DNA of 13,949 nucleotides from Gammaproteobacteria bacterium (GCA_024511045.1 JANEMG010000018.1:1-13949), one strand, 5' to 3'. Counted from the stretch's first letter, positions 1-6,756 are shown. Numbers and translations: made by a program. Notes: a model not told the origin generated them from the sequence alone.

Positions 1-473
1 GTGAAGCAATGAATCACGCCACCCGCTTCACCGGCATGCTCTTTCTTCAGGATTTCCAGGGTATCCTGTTTGGCGTCGCGAGTATGAATGATCAGGGGCT
101 TTTGCAGCGCCCTGGCGGCGAGAATGTGATTCCTAAAGCGATCCTGCTGCCAGGTCAGGTTGCCTTCACTGCGAAAATAATCCAGTCCTGTCTCCCCTAT
201 TCCCAGCACGTGTTCATCCTGTCCCAGGGCAATCAGTTCCTCACTGCTGGGGTCTTTGCCGGTGTCGACATTGGGATGTACGCCGACGGTAACCGAGATG
301 CTGTCGTATCCAGCCACCAGTTCGCACATGGCCGGATAGGATTCCAGATCGATGCTGATGCAGAGCATGTGTTCAATACGGCTGTTCTCCGCTTCCTGCA
401 TGAAGCGTGAGAAATCATTGTCGTAGGGCGTCAGATCGAGGCGATCCAGATGGCAGTGTGAATCGATCAGCAT
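1..473 (-). CDS. tatD: TatD-family metal-dependent deoxyribonuclease (YcfH type), N-terminal part
   Basis: This gene encodes a TatD/YcfH hydrolase, a metal-dependent TIM-barrel enzyme of the amidohydrolase superfamily with reported DNase activity. About 157 residues are present of roughly 260 usual; the C-terminal part lies beyond position 1. The N-terminus reads MLIDSHCHLDRLDL, with the HxH metal-binding motif at residues 6-8. Further family blocks are GVHPN, GIGETGLDYF (with the conserved metal-binding Glu) and IIHTRDA, followed by VIHCFT at the edge. I chose the ATG at 473 because it aligns with the usual TatD start. An in-frame ATG at 503 would add ten residues, and neither has a clear Shine-Dalgarno sequence. 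In E. coli and Pseudomonas this family follows holB or pilZ; here the two structured elements separate it from pilZ. The fold is secure, the physiological role is not. Confidence 0.93.
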   Translation of the reverse strand, partial: MLIDSHCHLDRLDLTPYDNDFSRFMQEAENSRIEHMLCISIDLESYPAMCELVAGYDSISVTVGVHPNVDTGKDPSSEELIALGQDEHVLGIGETGLDYFRSEGNLTWQQDRFRNHILAARALQKPLIIHTRDAKQDTLEILKKEHAGEAGGVIHCF

Positions 474-663
474 GATGGTTGTTTGGGGTTGGTTTGAATT
501 CATGGAAGGAGGCTGGACAGATAAACGACGCCGATATGGCTGACAAGAGGATTATCAGCGCGTTATGCTTTCGAGCCAGGGTTGTTTATGATAGCAAACT
601 TGCCGAAGCAGATGTTGCCGTTGACCGAAAATGTTCCGGTCAGCCGTTTCATGGAGCTGGATA

Positions 664-669
664 ATTATA
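664..669 (-). promoter_or_regulatory. Possible -10 box upstream of tatD
   Basis: The minus strand reads TATAAT here, a perfect -10 hexamer, about 190 bases upstream of tatD. The best sequence at -35 distance (687-692, GGTCAT on the minus strand) is a poor match, so this is a weak candidate. A separate tatD promoter would make sense given the long gap after pilZ. A chance AT-rich match is equally possible. Confidence 0.25.
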
Positions 670-721
670 GTGCTTCCTGATTACGTATGACCCTCAGCTT
701 TGTTGAAACCCTGTAATTCTT

Positions 722-802
722 TGTCATCCCGACGCCAAGAGGGATCTTAAGCGTTGGCACGTTGCCATGGCGCCCAAGATTTCTCCTGCCGTCGAAATGA
801 CA
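722..802. repeat. 81-bp palindromic element (MITE/REP-like)
   Basis: Two 27-base arms, 722-748 and 776-802, are inverted copies of each other with 21 of 27 positions matching. The ends read TGTCAT and ATGACA. The inner part adds a small hairpin, GGCA (756-759) with TGCC (763-766) around a 3-base loop, and GCG/CGC at 751-753 and 771-773, so the whole element can fold into one long cruciform or RNA hairpin. Several arm mismatches would still pair as G-U in RNA. From memory, elements with TGTCAT-CGAC ends of this kind occur as dispersed miniature repeats in many bacterial genomes. Copy number cannot be judged from a single window. No transposase or clear target-site duplication is visible. Confidence 0.7.
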
Positions 803-854
803 CTTTATTGGTCTTCCCGACATCACTGCAACACCTGTTTTGTATTGATAAGAG

Positions 855-998
855 GTAACTACTCACCCACAGTAAAAGTAGCCCCTATGGGTGGTCTGTG
901 GAGGAAGTGTCTTTGGCAGGGATGCCAAAGTCAAGCCTACAGGGATGTATTCACGGCGTCTTCCGGAACAGACTACCCATAGAGGCCCGAGTAGTTGC
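855..998. repeat. 144-bp nested inverted-repeat element with inner hairpin
   Basis: Several arms nest around one centre. AACTACTC (857-864) pairs with GAGTAGTT (989-996). Positions 881-899 pair with 968-986 (19 positions: 17 Watson-Crick, one G-U, one mismatch). GGAAG (903-907) pairs with CTTCC (960-964). A perfect 8-bp hairpin, CTTTGGCA (911-918) with TGCCAAAG (923-930), sits inside with a GGGA loop. The right half keeps an unpaired stretch, 931-959, containing CCTACAGGGATGTATTCACG. From memory, this core next to a hairpin with a GGGA loop resembles a dispersed element seen in many gammaproteobacteria and sometimes mis-annotated as small proteins. It may act as a mobile miniature element, a transcript-end structure or a structured RNA; the sequence alone does not decide. 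Confidence 0.7.
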
Positions 999-1105
999 GA
1001 TAAGAGCCGCATGACAGCCATGACTCGGCATTGAATGACCGCTGTTTTTCATTTTTGGAAATGGCTGAAGCTTGTGGGTAATCAGGTAGTGCTTTGTGAA
1101 ATGGC

Positions 1106-1456
1106 TTACATGGTATGTGTGGAACGTTCCGATTCCAGGGCGCCGGCCAGATAGGTTTCTATCTTGTTCCTGGCGACGCCATTGTCCTGATCACTGAATT
1201 GTACGCCTATTCCGGTGGCCCGGTAGCCTTCAGCGCCCGCCGGCGTCTTCCAGATTATCTTGCCGGCAATGGGGATGCGCTCGGTTTCTTCCATCAGGTT
1301 GAGCAGCATGAACACTTCCTGGCCCATGGCGTAGTCCCGCGTGGTGGGGATGAACAGGCCGCCATTGGTTACGAAGGGCATATAGGCCGCATAAAGCGCA
1401 CTCTTTTCTTTGATGGAAAGTGACAGGATGCCTTGTCGGGGGGATGATTCCGCCAT
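1106..1456 (-). CDS. pilZ: Type IV pilus assembly protein PilZ
   Basis: A 116-residue single-domain PilZ protein, the usual length for the pilus-assembly PilZ next to holB in Pseudomonas and Xanthomonas. Family blocks are visible throughout: SIKEKSALYAAYMPFVTNGG near the N-terminus, GKIIWKTP and GIGVQF in the barrel, and the C-terminal KIETYLAGALESERSTHTM. The protein lacks the RxxxR and D/NxSxxG residues by which most PilZ domains bind cyclic di-GMP; TNGGLF stands where the second motif would be. This agrees with the known non-binding behaviour of this subgroup, which acts in pilus assembly through protein partners. The ATG at 1456 is preceded by AAGG lying at the holB stop, five bases away, so the gene is cotranscribed with holB. 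Other pilus genes are not in the window. Confidence 0.95.
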   Translation of the reverse strand: MAESSPRQGILSLSIKEKSALYAAYMPFVTNGGLFIPTTRDYAMGQEVFMLLNLMEETERIPIAGKIIWKTPAGAEGYRATGIGVQFSDQDNGVARNKIETYLAGALESERSTHTM

Positions 1457-1461
1457 GATAT

Positions 1462-2463
1462 CTACCTTAGATTCAACTGCTGCCAGTCGATCAATAGTTC
1501 TTCGAAGAGCAATTGTTTGTTCAACGGGGTATCGATTCTTTTGTTATCGATCAACAACAGGTCATAAAATGAAAACAACCGCTTTAAGTCTAGCTTTTCC
1601 GCCAATTCTTGCAAGTCCCTGGATAGATCCGGGTTGTACAGTCCGCTTGCCATCTGGGGTTGATGATGGCATTTTATCAGGTCGATCACCCAGGTCGTGA
1701 GCCAGAACAGAACCAGCCGGTCTGGCAATTGCTGCCATTCCTTGGCTAACGCGACCGGATCGGTGCGCTGTTCAGCCACGCCCAGCCAGTTTTGGAAACA
1801 GGCGTTTCTGAGTTCGGGGATATTGTCCCGTGCATACTGCCGCGCCAGCAACGGTGCTCCCCGGGTCATATTCAGCAATACTTCGACATCCTGGTCCGGA
1901 ATTTTCTCACGTAGCCAGGCCTGTGCCGCTTGCAGGTCCGGTTTGATCGGCATTTTCTGACAGCGACTGGTGATCGTTGCCGGCAACCTGCCGGGCTGTT
2001 CCGCAAGTAGTAATATGACCGTACGTTCGGTCGGTTCTTCCAGGCATTTGAGAAAGGCATTGGCTGCGCTGGTATTCATCTGCTCGGCAGGGTCGATAAT
2101 GACGACGCGGTAGTTTTCAAACTGGGGCTTCAAGCCCAGTTTTGTGATGAGTTGCCGGATCTGGTCAATGACGATTGCCTTGCCGGTTTGCTCCGGAATG
2201 ATGGTCAGGAAATCTGGATGGGTCCGGGCATGAAACAGCGTACAGCTGTGGCATTGCCCGCAATAATATCCGTCATCCCGTTTGTTGGCGCACAATAACG
2301 CCTGAGCGAACTGCTCTGCCAGATGCCGCTTGCCCTGCCCTTTTCCGGCTGTGATCAGCAATGCCTGGGGGATGCGCTGCTGGGTGATATAGGCTGACAG
2401 CAGGCTCCAGTTATGCCGCTGCCAGGGGAGAATATTCCTGTCGTCGACCATTTCGGCAATCAC
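1462..2463 (-). CDS. holB: DNA polymerase III subunit delta'
   Basis: HolB is the delta' subunit of the clamp loader, which with gamma/tau and delta places the beta clamp on primed DNA. The 333 residues match the usual length. The N-terminal AAA+ module has a P-loop-like AGKGQGKRHL (about residues 39-48), a four-cysteine zinc module (Cys58, 68, 71 and 74) and a degenerate Walker B at VVIIDPAEQM. The SRC motif ITSRCQ (Ser166-Cys168), which supplies the arginine finger to a neighbouring subunit, is intact. The start is GTG at 2463, overlapping the tmk stop as GTGA and suggesting coupled translation. An in-frame ATG at 2451 is an alternative, and neither has a good Shine-Dalgarno sequence. It lies between tmk and pilZ, as in Pseudomonas. 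Confidence 0.96.
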   Translation of the reverse strand: MIAEMVDDRNILPWQRHNWSLLSAYITQQRIPQALLITAGKGQGKRHLAEQFAQALLCANKRDDGYYCGQCHSCTLFHARTHPDFLTIIPEQTGKAIVIDQIRQLITKLGLKPQFENYRVVIIDPAEQMNTSAANAFLKCLEEPTERTVILLLAEQPGRLPATITSRCQKMPIKPDLQAAQAWLREKIPDQDVEVLLNMTRGAPLLARQYARDNIPELRNACFQNWLGVAEQRTDPVALAKEWQQLPDRLVLFWLTTWVIDLIKCHHQPQMASGLYNPDLSRDLQELAEKLDLKRLFSFYDLLLIDNKRIDTPLNKQLLFEELLIDWQQLNLR

Positions 2464-3092
2464 TGGCCGCGTGCCACAAGCCCTTCGAGCACCACCTGGA
2501 TCTGCTGCTGGACCTCGGTGAGTTCACGACTGGCATCGATGATCCTGATGCGCTGCGGCTCCTGTTCTGCACGCAGCAAATAAGCTTGCCTGACCTTCTG
2601 GAAAAACTGCAGCTGCTCGGATTCAAACCGATCCAGTGCCCCTCGGCGTTTGATTCTGTGCATGCCGGTTGCCACCGGCGCATCCAGCAGCAGTGTCAGG
2701 TTCGGCCGGAAATCCCCCTGTACAAACTGTTCCAGCCAGGCAATGTCCTGCATGGGCACATTGCGGCCGCCGCCCTGATAGGCATAGCTGGCATCGGTAA
2801 AGCGGTCGCAGACGACCCACTTTCCCGCAGCCAGCGCGGGTCGAATCACCCGTTCGATATGCTGGGCACGCGCAGCGAACATCAACAGCAGTTCGGCCTG
2901 CATGGTCAATGGTTCCTGCTTTTTTTCCAGCAGCAGCAATCGTATTTTTTCCGCAATAGCGGTCCCGCCGGGCTCTCGGGTGACCAGGACCTCCCTGCCC
3001 TGCTGCTGAAGAAATTCCCTGATGAAGGCGATATTGGTGCTCTTGCCGACACCTTCACCGCCTTCCAGGGTGATGAACCTGGCGGTCGTCAT
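2460..3092 (-). CDS. tmk: Thymidylate kinase
   Basis: This enzyme phosphorylates dTMP to dTDP with ATP, an essential step to dTTP in the cytoplasm. The 210 residues match the family. The P-loop GGEGVGKST is at residues 11-19. The REPGGT block follows at about 39-44, and the DRF motif with SYAYQGGGR, which binds the nucleotide monophosphate, is at 96-110. The lid region includes HRIKRRGALDRFE (about 145-157). The ATG at 3092 overlaps the mltG stop as ATGA, and the tmk stop overlaps the holB GTG, so three genes in a row are joined by 4-base overlaps. Confidence 0.97.
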   Translation of the reverse strand: MTTARFITLEGGEGVGKSTNIAFIREFLQQQGREVLVTREPGGTAIAEKIRLLLLEKKQEPLTMQAELLLMFAARAQHIERVIRPALAAGKWVVCDRFTDASYAYQGGGRNVPMQDIAWLEQFVQGDFRPNLTLLLDAPVATGMHRIKRRGALDRFESEQLQFFQKVRQAYLLRAEQEPQRIRIIDASRELTEVQQQIQVVLEGLVARGQ

Positions 3093-4126
3093 GGTTTTTT
3101 CCGTTGAAAGCGATCGACGGCGCGATTGTGTTCCGACAAGGTTGTGGAAAACACATGCCGGCCATCGCCGCGCGCGACAAAATACAGGCTGCTGCCCGGC
3201 TGTGGATGCAATACCGCACGTATCGCAGCCAGTCCGGGCAGGCAGATCGGTGTCGGCGGCAGGCCCTTGATGACATAGGTATTGTAGGGCGTTGCAGCAA
3301 CCAGATCCTTGCGTCGTATATTGCCCTGATAGCCGTCCCCCATGCCATAGATCACGGTGGGATCGGTCTGCAGCAGCATGCCTTTCTGCAGTCGCCGTAT
3401 GAAAACGCCGGCAATCAGCCCCCTTTCACTTGCGTCAGCCGTTTCCTTTTCCACGATCGACGCCAGAATCAAGGCCTGATAGGGCGTCTCCAGGGGCAGT
3501 CCCTTGTCCCGTTTGGGCCATTCCTCGGCAATGATGTTGTGCATCTTGTCATAGGCCCTGCGCAGCAGTGACAGATCGCTGGTATTTTTTTCGAAGAAAT
3601 AGGTGTCGGGAAAGAAAAGGCCTTCCGGATGTTTTTCAGGAACAGCCAATTCCGCCATAATTGCCGCGCTATCCAGTTTGTCCAGCGTATGGGTGATCTG
3701 CGGATCGTTGGCAATCAGCTCCAGCATCTGCCGGAAAGTCCAGCCCTCCGGGATGGTGATGGAATATTGCCGGCTCTTTCCGGCCACGAACAATTGCAGC
3801 AGTTGTCCGGCAGTGCTTCCCGGGGGCAGTTCATATTCCCCTGCCTTCAGTTTGTTGACCACCCCCTGCCGGTACGCGAGCAATTTGAACCAGAAGGGCC
3901 TGATCGCAACGCCTTTCGCCTGCAACCTGGCGACAATGCTGTTGAATGTATCCCCTTTTTCGATTTCCAGATACACCGCTTCGTCGCTAACCACTGGATC
4001 ATCGATGCTGCTCTGGTAATCCATCCACAGCCATCCGGCGAACAGACTGATCACGATCAGGCCAAAGCCGATTGCCTTGTGTATAGGCGATCGGCTATCG
4101 GGTTTATCAGGCAATACCGGCTTCAT
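3089..4126 (-). CDS. mltG: Endolytic murein transglycosylase MltG (YceG family)
   Basis: MltG is an inner-membrane lytic transglycosylase that cuts nascent glycan strands and is thought to set where their elongation ends. The 345 residues start with a short basic cytoplasmic part and one membrane segment (about residues 18-35, AIGFGLIVISLFAGWLW). A LysM-like subdomain follows around EIEKGDTFNSIV (about 54-66). The catalytic domain carries ASIVEKE (222-228), which holds the catalytic glutamate, then QTDPTVIYGMGD and the PYNTYVIKGLPPTPICLPG block. The C-terminus contains YFVARGDGRHVFSTTLSEHN, also typical. The ATG at 4126 overlaps the pabC stop (ATGA). The pabC-mltG-tmk order is the same as in E. 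coli. Confidence 0.96.
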   Translation of the reverse strand: MKPVLPDKPDSRSPIHKAIGFGLIVISLFAGWLWMDYQSSIDDPVVSDEAVYLEIEKGDTFNSIVARLQAKGVAIRPFWFKLLAYRQGVVNKLKAGEYELPPGSTAGQLLQLFVAGKSRQYSITIPEGWTFRQMLELIANDPQITHTLDKLDSAAIMAELAVPEKHPEGLFFPDTYFFEKNTSDLSLLRRAYDKMHNIIAEEWPKRDKGLPLETPYQALILASIVEKETADASERGLIAGVFIRRLQKGMLLQTDPTVIYGMGDGYQGNIRRKDLVAATPYNTYVIKGLPPTPICLPGLAAIRAVLHPQPGSSLYFVARGDGRHVFSTTLSEHNRAVDRFQRKKP

Positions 4127-4965
4127 CTGAAGACTGCCGTGGTTTCATCGCACTGTTGCTTGTAAGCATCGAGCCAGCGGGAAATTTTCTGTGCATGGGG
4201 GCCGACCGGAATGTCACGACCGGCGATGTGCTTGATCGGCCACAGGCCAATGATGGAATTGGTGACAAAGGCTTCATCGGCCTCCAGTATATCCTGTCGC
4301 GAAAGATGCTGCTGCCGGGCCGTCAAATTGAATTGCTCTGCAGCTTCCAGGATGATCTCCCGGATGATGCCGGCCACGCCACTGCTATCGAGCAGCGGCG
4401 TAACAAGTACAGCGTCACGAATGATGAAAAGATTGCTCATCGTGCCTTCGATGACATGCTCGTGGAGATCCAGCAGCAGGCCTTCCTGTATCGCCGGGTC
4501 CTGCCATTCGCGGCGGGCCAGAACCTGTTCCAGGCGATTCATGTGCTTGAGACCTGCCAGCAGCGGATTGACGCCCAGACGCAGCTGGCAGAATCGCGCC
4601 TTGATACCCTGACTGCGGTAAGTGTCAGGATAATCCGGAAAAGGATGCAGGCTGAGTACGCGGGTGGGGTGGACCATTTCGGGCTGGCCGTAGCCGCGGC
4701 CGCCGCTGCCCCTGGTGATATTGATTTTCAGTACCGCCCGGGCGGCATCTTCGATCAGGGTATGGATCTCCCTGGCAAGCAGCTGGACTGGCGGGCAGGG
4801 AATGAAGAGTCTTTCGCAGCCGGCCTGCAGCCTGCGCCAGTGCCGGTCAAAAAATACCGGTTTGCCGTTGTTGACCTCGATGGTTTCAAACAGCCCATCG
4901 CCATATTGAAATCCCCGGTCAGAAACATCGATACTGCGGCATTTTTCCCCGTTTACAATTACCAT
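4123..4965 (-). CDS. pabC: Aminodeoxychorismate lyase
   Basis: PabC is a PLP enzyme of fold type IV that converts 4-amino-4-deoxychorismate to 4-aminobenzoate and pyruvate in folate synthesis. From the ATG at 4965 it has 280 residues, starting MVIVNGEKC, close to the start of known PabC proteins. An in-frame TTG at 4977 would add four residues. Neither start has a strong Shine-Dalgarno sequence. Family features include SDRGFQYGDGLFETI (15-29), the PLP-binding lysine in GLKHMNRLEQ (Lys140), and EGTMSNLF, whose loop binds the cofactor phosphate. Related fold-IV transaminases (branched-chain or D-amino acid) share these motifs, but the position between fabF and mltG supports PabC. A palindrome and a possible promoter lie upstream. 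Confidence 0.92.
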   Translation of the reverse strand: MVIVNGEKCRSIDVSDRGFQYGDGLFETIEVNNGKPVFFDRHWRRLQAGCERLFIPCPPVQLLAREIHTLIEDAARAVLKINITRGSGGRGYGQPEMVHPTRVLSLHPFPDYPDTYRSQGIKARFCQLRLGVNPLLAGLKHMNRLEQVLARREWQDPAIQEGLLLDLHEHVIEGTMSNLFIIRDAVLVTPLLDSSGVAGIIREIILEAAEQFNLTARQQHLSRQDILEADEAFVTNSIIGLWPIKHIAGRDIPVGPHAQKISRWLDAYKQQCDETTAVFR

Positions 4966-5025
4966 TTGCAAACACAAGAACCGGCAGCTCTCAGACGCTT
5001 GATGGCGCTCGAATCTTGGACTGAT

Positions 5026-5054
5026 GCTGTAAGGATTTCATTGCTTCGCGTCAA
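5026..5054 (-). promoter_or_regulatory. Candidate promoter for the pabC-mltG-tmk-holB-pilZ set
   Basis: On the minus strand TTGACG (5054-5049) is followed after 17 bases by TACAGC (5031-5026). The -35 matches five of six consensus bases; the -10 is weak, three of six. It lies 61 bases before the pabC start, in the only non-coding gap between fabF and pabC. A 16-bp palindrome lies just upstream at 5063-5078. This is inference from spacing and match alone. Confidence 0.35.
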
Positions 5055-5062
5055 TGCAAATG

Positions 5063-5078
5063 GCTTGTTTAAACAAGC
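5063..5078. promoter_or_regulatory. 16-bp perfect palindrome between fabF and pabC
   Basis: GCTTGTTTAAACAAGC reads identically on both strands. No U-run follows on either strand, so it is not a standard intrinsic terminator. A dyad of this size just upstream of a possible -35 box looks like an operator or activator site. It does not match the FadR or FabR operators as I remember them. It could also form a short transcript hairpin (6-bp stem, TTAA loop). Confidence 0.45.
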
Positions 5079-5106
5079 ACCCATCAGAGTAAAAACGGAT
5101 GTTGCA

Positions 5107-6351
5107 CTAGTCCCAGCGCTTGAAAATCAACGTGCCGTTGGTGCCGCCAAAACCGAATGAGTTGGAGGCGGCATAGTCGATTTTCATCTCCCGTGCCGTA
5201 TGGGGAATAAAATCGAGATCGCAGGCTGGATCCTGGTTGTCCAGATTGATGGTTGGTGGCGCGATCTGGTTTTTCACCGCCAGGGCCAGAAATACCGCTT
5301 CGACGCCCCCGGCAGCACCGAGCAGATGACCGATCATGGATTTGGTGGAACTGATTGCCGTTTTGTAGGCGTGATCACCCAGCGCCGCTTTGACGGCCTG
5401 CGTCTCGGCAATATCACCGGCTGGCGTCGAGGTGCCGTGGCCATTGACATAGTCAATCTGCGCGGCATCGATGCCGGCATCACGCATGGCGTTTTTCATG
5501 CAGCGCGCTGCACCGTCACCGTCATCGGGCGGCGTGGTCATATGATAGGCGTCGGCACTCATGCCATAACCGACCAGTTCCGCATAGATTCTGGCGCCGC
5601 GTTTTCTGGCATGTTCCAGTTCTTCCAATACCAGGACGCCGGCACCATCGCTCAGGACGAAACCATCACGGTCGACATCCCAGGGCCGGCTGGCATTTTG
5701 CGGATCGTCATTGCGCCGGGAAAGCGCTTTTGCCGCGGCGAAACCACCCATCGTGGTGGGTGAATCGGTGCAGTGTTCCGCACCACCGGCGATCATGACA
5801 TCGGCATCGCCATACTGGATCAGACGCGCGGAATCGCCGATATTGTGGGTTCCGGTCGTGCAGGCCGTGACGATGGCGAAATTGGGCCCCTTCAATCCAT
5901 ATTTGATGGACAGGTTGCCGGATATCATGTTGGTGATATTGCCGGGGACGAAGAACGGCGATATGCGGCGCGGTCCGCCTTTCTGATAAGTCTCGTAGCA
6001 GTTCTCGATACCGGTGATGCCGCCGATGCCGGCACCGATCGCGACACCGATGCGCTGCGCATTTTCCTCGGTGACTTCGATGCCGGAATCCTCAAACGCC
6101 TGGCTGCCCGCAGCGATGCCATAATGCATGAAAACGCCCATGCGTTTGGCGTCTTTGGCGGGAATATACTGGCTGACATCGAAATCCCTGATCACGCCGC
6201 CAAAGCGTGATGCAAATGGCGTATCAGTCATCCAGTCGATGGCGCTGATACCACTTTTGCCATTGACGATGCCATCCCAGGTATCAGTAACGTTATTGGC
6301 CAACGGGGTAATGGCGGCCAAACCCGTAATTACAACACGACGTGTGCTCAA
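5107..6351 (-). CDS. fabF: 3-oxoacyl-ACP synthase II (beta-ketoacyl-ACP synthase II)
   Basis: FabF condenses malonyl-ACP with acyl-ACP during chain elongation. From the TTG at 6351 the protein has 414 residues, about the length of E. coli FabF, and begins [17 protein letters not shown] as the family does. The Cys-His-His triad is present: Cys164 in [10 protein letters not shown], His305 in [11 protein letters not shown] and His342 in [11 protein letters not shown]. The glycine-rich [11 protein letters not shown] block is at 397-407. The frame stays open upstream to 6516, but that extension resembles no family sequence. The TTG has AAGG eight bases before it, so I prefer it. It follows acpP, as in most proteobacteria, but with a 174-base hairpin-rich gap between the two. 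Confidence 0.95.
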   Translation of the reverse strand: MSTRRVVITGLAAITPLANNVTDTWDGIVNGKSGISAIDWMTDTPFASRFGGVIRDFDVSQYIPAKDAKRMGVFMHYGIAAGSQAFEDSGIEVTEENAQRIGVAIGAGIGGITGIENCYETYQKGGPRRISPFFVPGNITNMISGNLSIKYGLKGPNFAIVTACTTGTHNIGDSARLIQYGDADVMIAGGAEHCTDSPTTMGGFAAAKALSRRNDDPQNASRPWDVDRDGFVLSDGAGVLVLEELEHARKRGARIYAELVGYGMSADAYHMTTPPDDGDGAARCMKNAMRDAGIDAAQIDYVNGHGTSTPAGDIAETQAVKAALGDHAYKTAISSTKSMIGHLLGAAGGVEAVFLALAVKNQIAPPTINLDNQDPACDLDFIPHTAREMKIDYAASNSFGFGGTNGTLIFKRWD

Positions 6352-6395
6352 TGTCTGAACCTTATGCTTGAAGCTATTGAAAGGGGAAGCTTGCA

Positions 6396-6477
6396 ACACT
6401 TTTTCCCTCTGGCAGGAGGGGGGCATATTGCGCGGATCTGCCAATATGAAATGGATTAGCCAAAGGGAAAACAGTGT
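6396..6477 (-). promoter_or_regulatory. Long hairpin in the acpP-fabF gap
   Basis: Positions 6396-6413 pair with 6459-6477: eighteen left-arm positions with one mismatch (6409/6463) and one bulged base (6472). An inner 7-bp stem, CATATTG (6424-6430) with CAATATG (6442-6448), lies inside. In the fabF mRNA this would form a long stem ending about 45 bases before the TTG start. No U-run follows on the minus strand, so it is not a standard terminator. Plausible roles are an RNA processing or stability site separating the abundant acpP message from fabF, or a translation control element. Confidence 0.55.
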
Positions 6478-6483
6478 CGGGCA

Positions 6484-6513
6484 ATAATGGCTGAACGAAC
6501 TGTCAACCATTAT
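6484..6513. repeat. Small inverted repeat downstream of acpP
   Basis: ATAATGG (6484-6490) and CCATTAT (6507-6513) form a perfect 7-bp inverted repeat around a 16-base loop. It lies between the acpP stop and the larger hairpin at 6396-6477. The minus strand has a TTGACA at 6506-6501 inside the loop, but no -10 box at a normal distance, so I do not call a promoter. Confidence 0.4.
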
Positions 6514-6514
6514 C

Positions 6515-6539
6515 AACGCTGAAGATCAGGCGTTTTTTT
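6515..6539 (+). terminator. Intrinsic-terminator-like hairpin overlapping the acpP stop, plus-strand orientation
   Basis: AACGCTGA (6515-6522) pairs with TCA-G-GCGTT (6526-6534) around an AGA loop with one bulged G, and seven T residues end it on the plus strand (6533-6539). The acpP stop codon lies inside the hairpin. In this direction it would stop antisense transcription entering acpP. On the minus strand the T-run is on the wrong side, so it would be only a 3' stem for the acpP message. No plus-strand gene lies just upstream. Confidence 0.35.
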
Positions 6540-6756
6540 CTACGTAATCGATTGCCTGCTGAACGGTGGTGATTTTTTCAGAGTCCTCGTCGACGATTTC
6601 GCATTCGAATTCTTCTTCCAGGGCCATTACCAATTCAACGGTATCCAGTGAATCGGCACCGAGATCGTCGACAAAGGAAGCATCCGTGGGTATATCTTCT
6701 TTGACACCCAGTTGCTCGGCAACAATTTTTTTTACACGTTCTTCAACGTTACTCAT
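6526..6756 (-). CDS. acpP: Acyl carrier protein
   Basis: AcpP carries growing acyl chains as thioesters on a 4'-phosphopantetheine arm through fatty-acid and lipid synthesis. The 76-residue protein is small and very acidic. It starts [17 protein letters not shown] and contains the modification site [10 protein letters not shown]; the serine of DSL receives the arm. Helix III and the C-terminal VQQAIDYV are standard. I chose the ATG at 6756, which has GAGG nine bases upstream and gives the usual length; a TTG five codons earlier is open but not supported. It lies between fabG and fabF as in E. coli. The 141-base gap upstream holds a promoter-like sequence and a terminator-like hairpin. Confidence 0.98.
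   Translation of the reverse strand: MSNVEERVKKIVAEQLGVKEDIPTDASFVDDLGADSLDTVELVMALEEEFECEIVDEDSEKITTVQQAIDYVEKNA

Larger units (their letters stand above)
474..1105. other. 632-base gap between pilZ and tatD with repeat-like palindromes
   Basis: No open frame here looks like a real gene. The short plus-strand frames at 479-664 and 767-982 lack ribosome binding sites and recognisable domains, and the second runs straight through both palindromic elements. The stretch next to tatD (474-720) shows no structure beyond a possible minus-strand -10 box at 664-669. The middle and right parts hold the two inverted-repeat elements listed separately (722-802, 855-998). From 999 to 1105 I see no convincing terminator for pilZ. 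The gap is unusual because the rest of the cluster is tightly packed, so it is probably where repeat sequence was inserted. Confidence 0.7.

Noticed and set aside
479..664. Plus-strand frame of 61 codons next to tatD.
   Set aside because: No Shine-Dalgarno sequence, no family resemblance and weak codon character; likely chance.
767..982. Plus-strand frame of 71 codons between tatD and pilZ.
   Set aside because: It runs through parts of both palindromic elements, has no ribosome binding site and no recognisable domain. Repeat-derived sequence explains it better.
4156..5160. Plus-strand frame of 334 codons opposite pabC.
   Set aside because: It is the antisense of pabC and of the fabF end. 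The minus-strand proteins are clear family members with catalytic residues, so the plus frame is a shadow.
6501..6506. Perfect TTGACA on the minus strand downstream of acpP as a fabF promoter.
   Set aside because: No acceptable -10 hexamer at 16-18 bases; the nearest AT-rich hexamer is at about 14.
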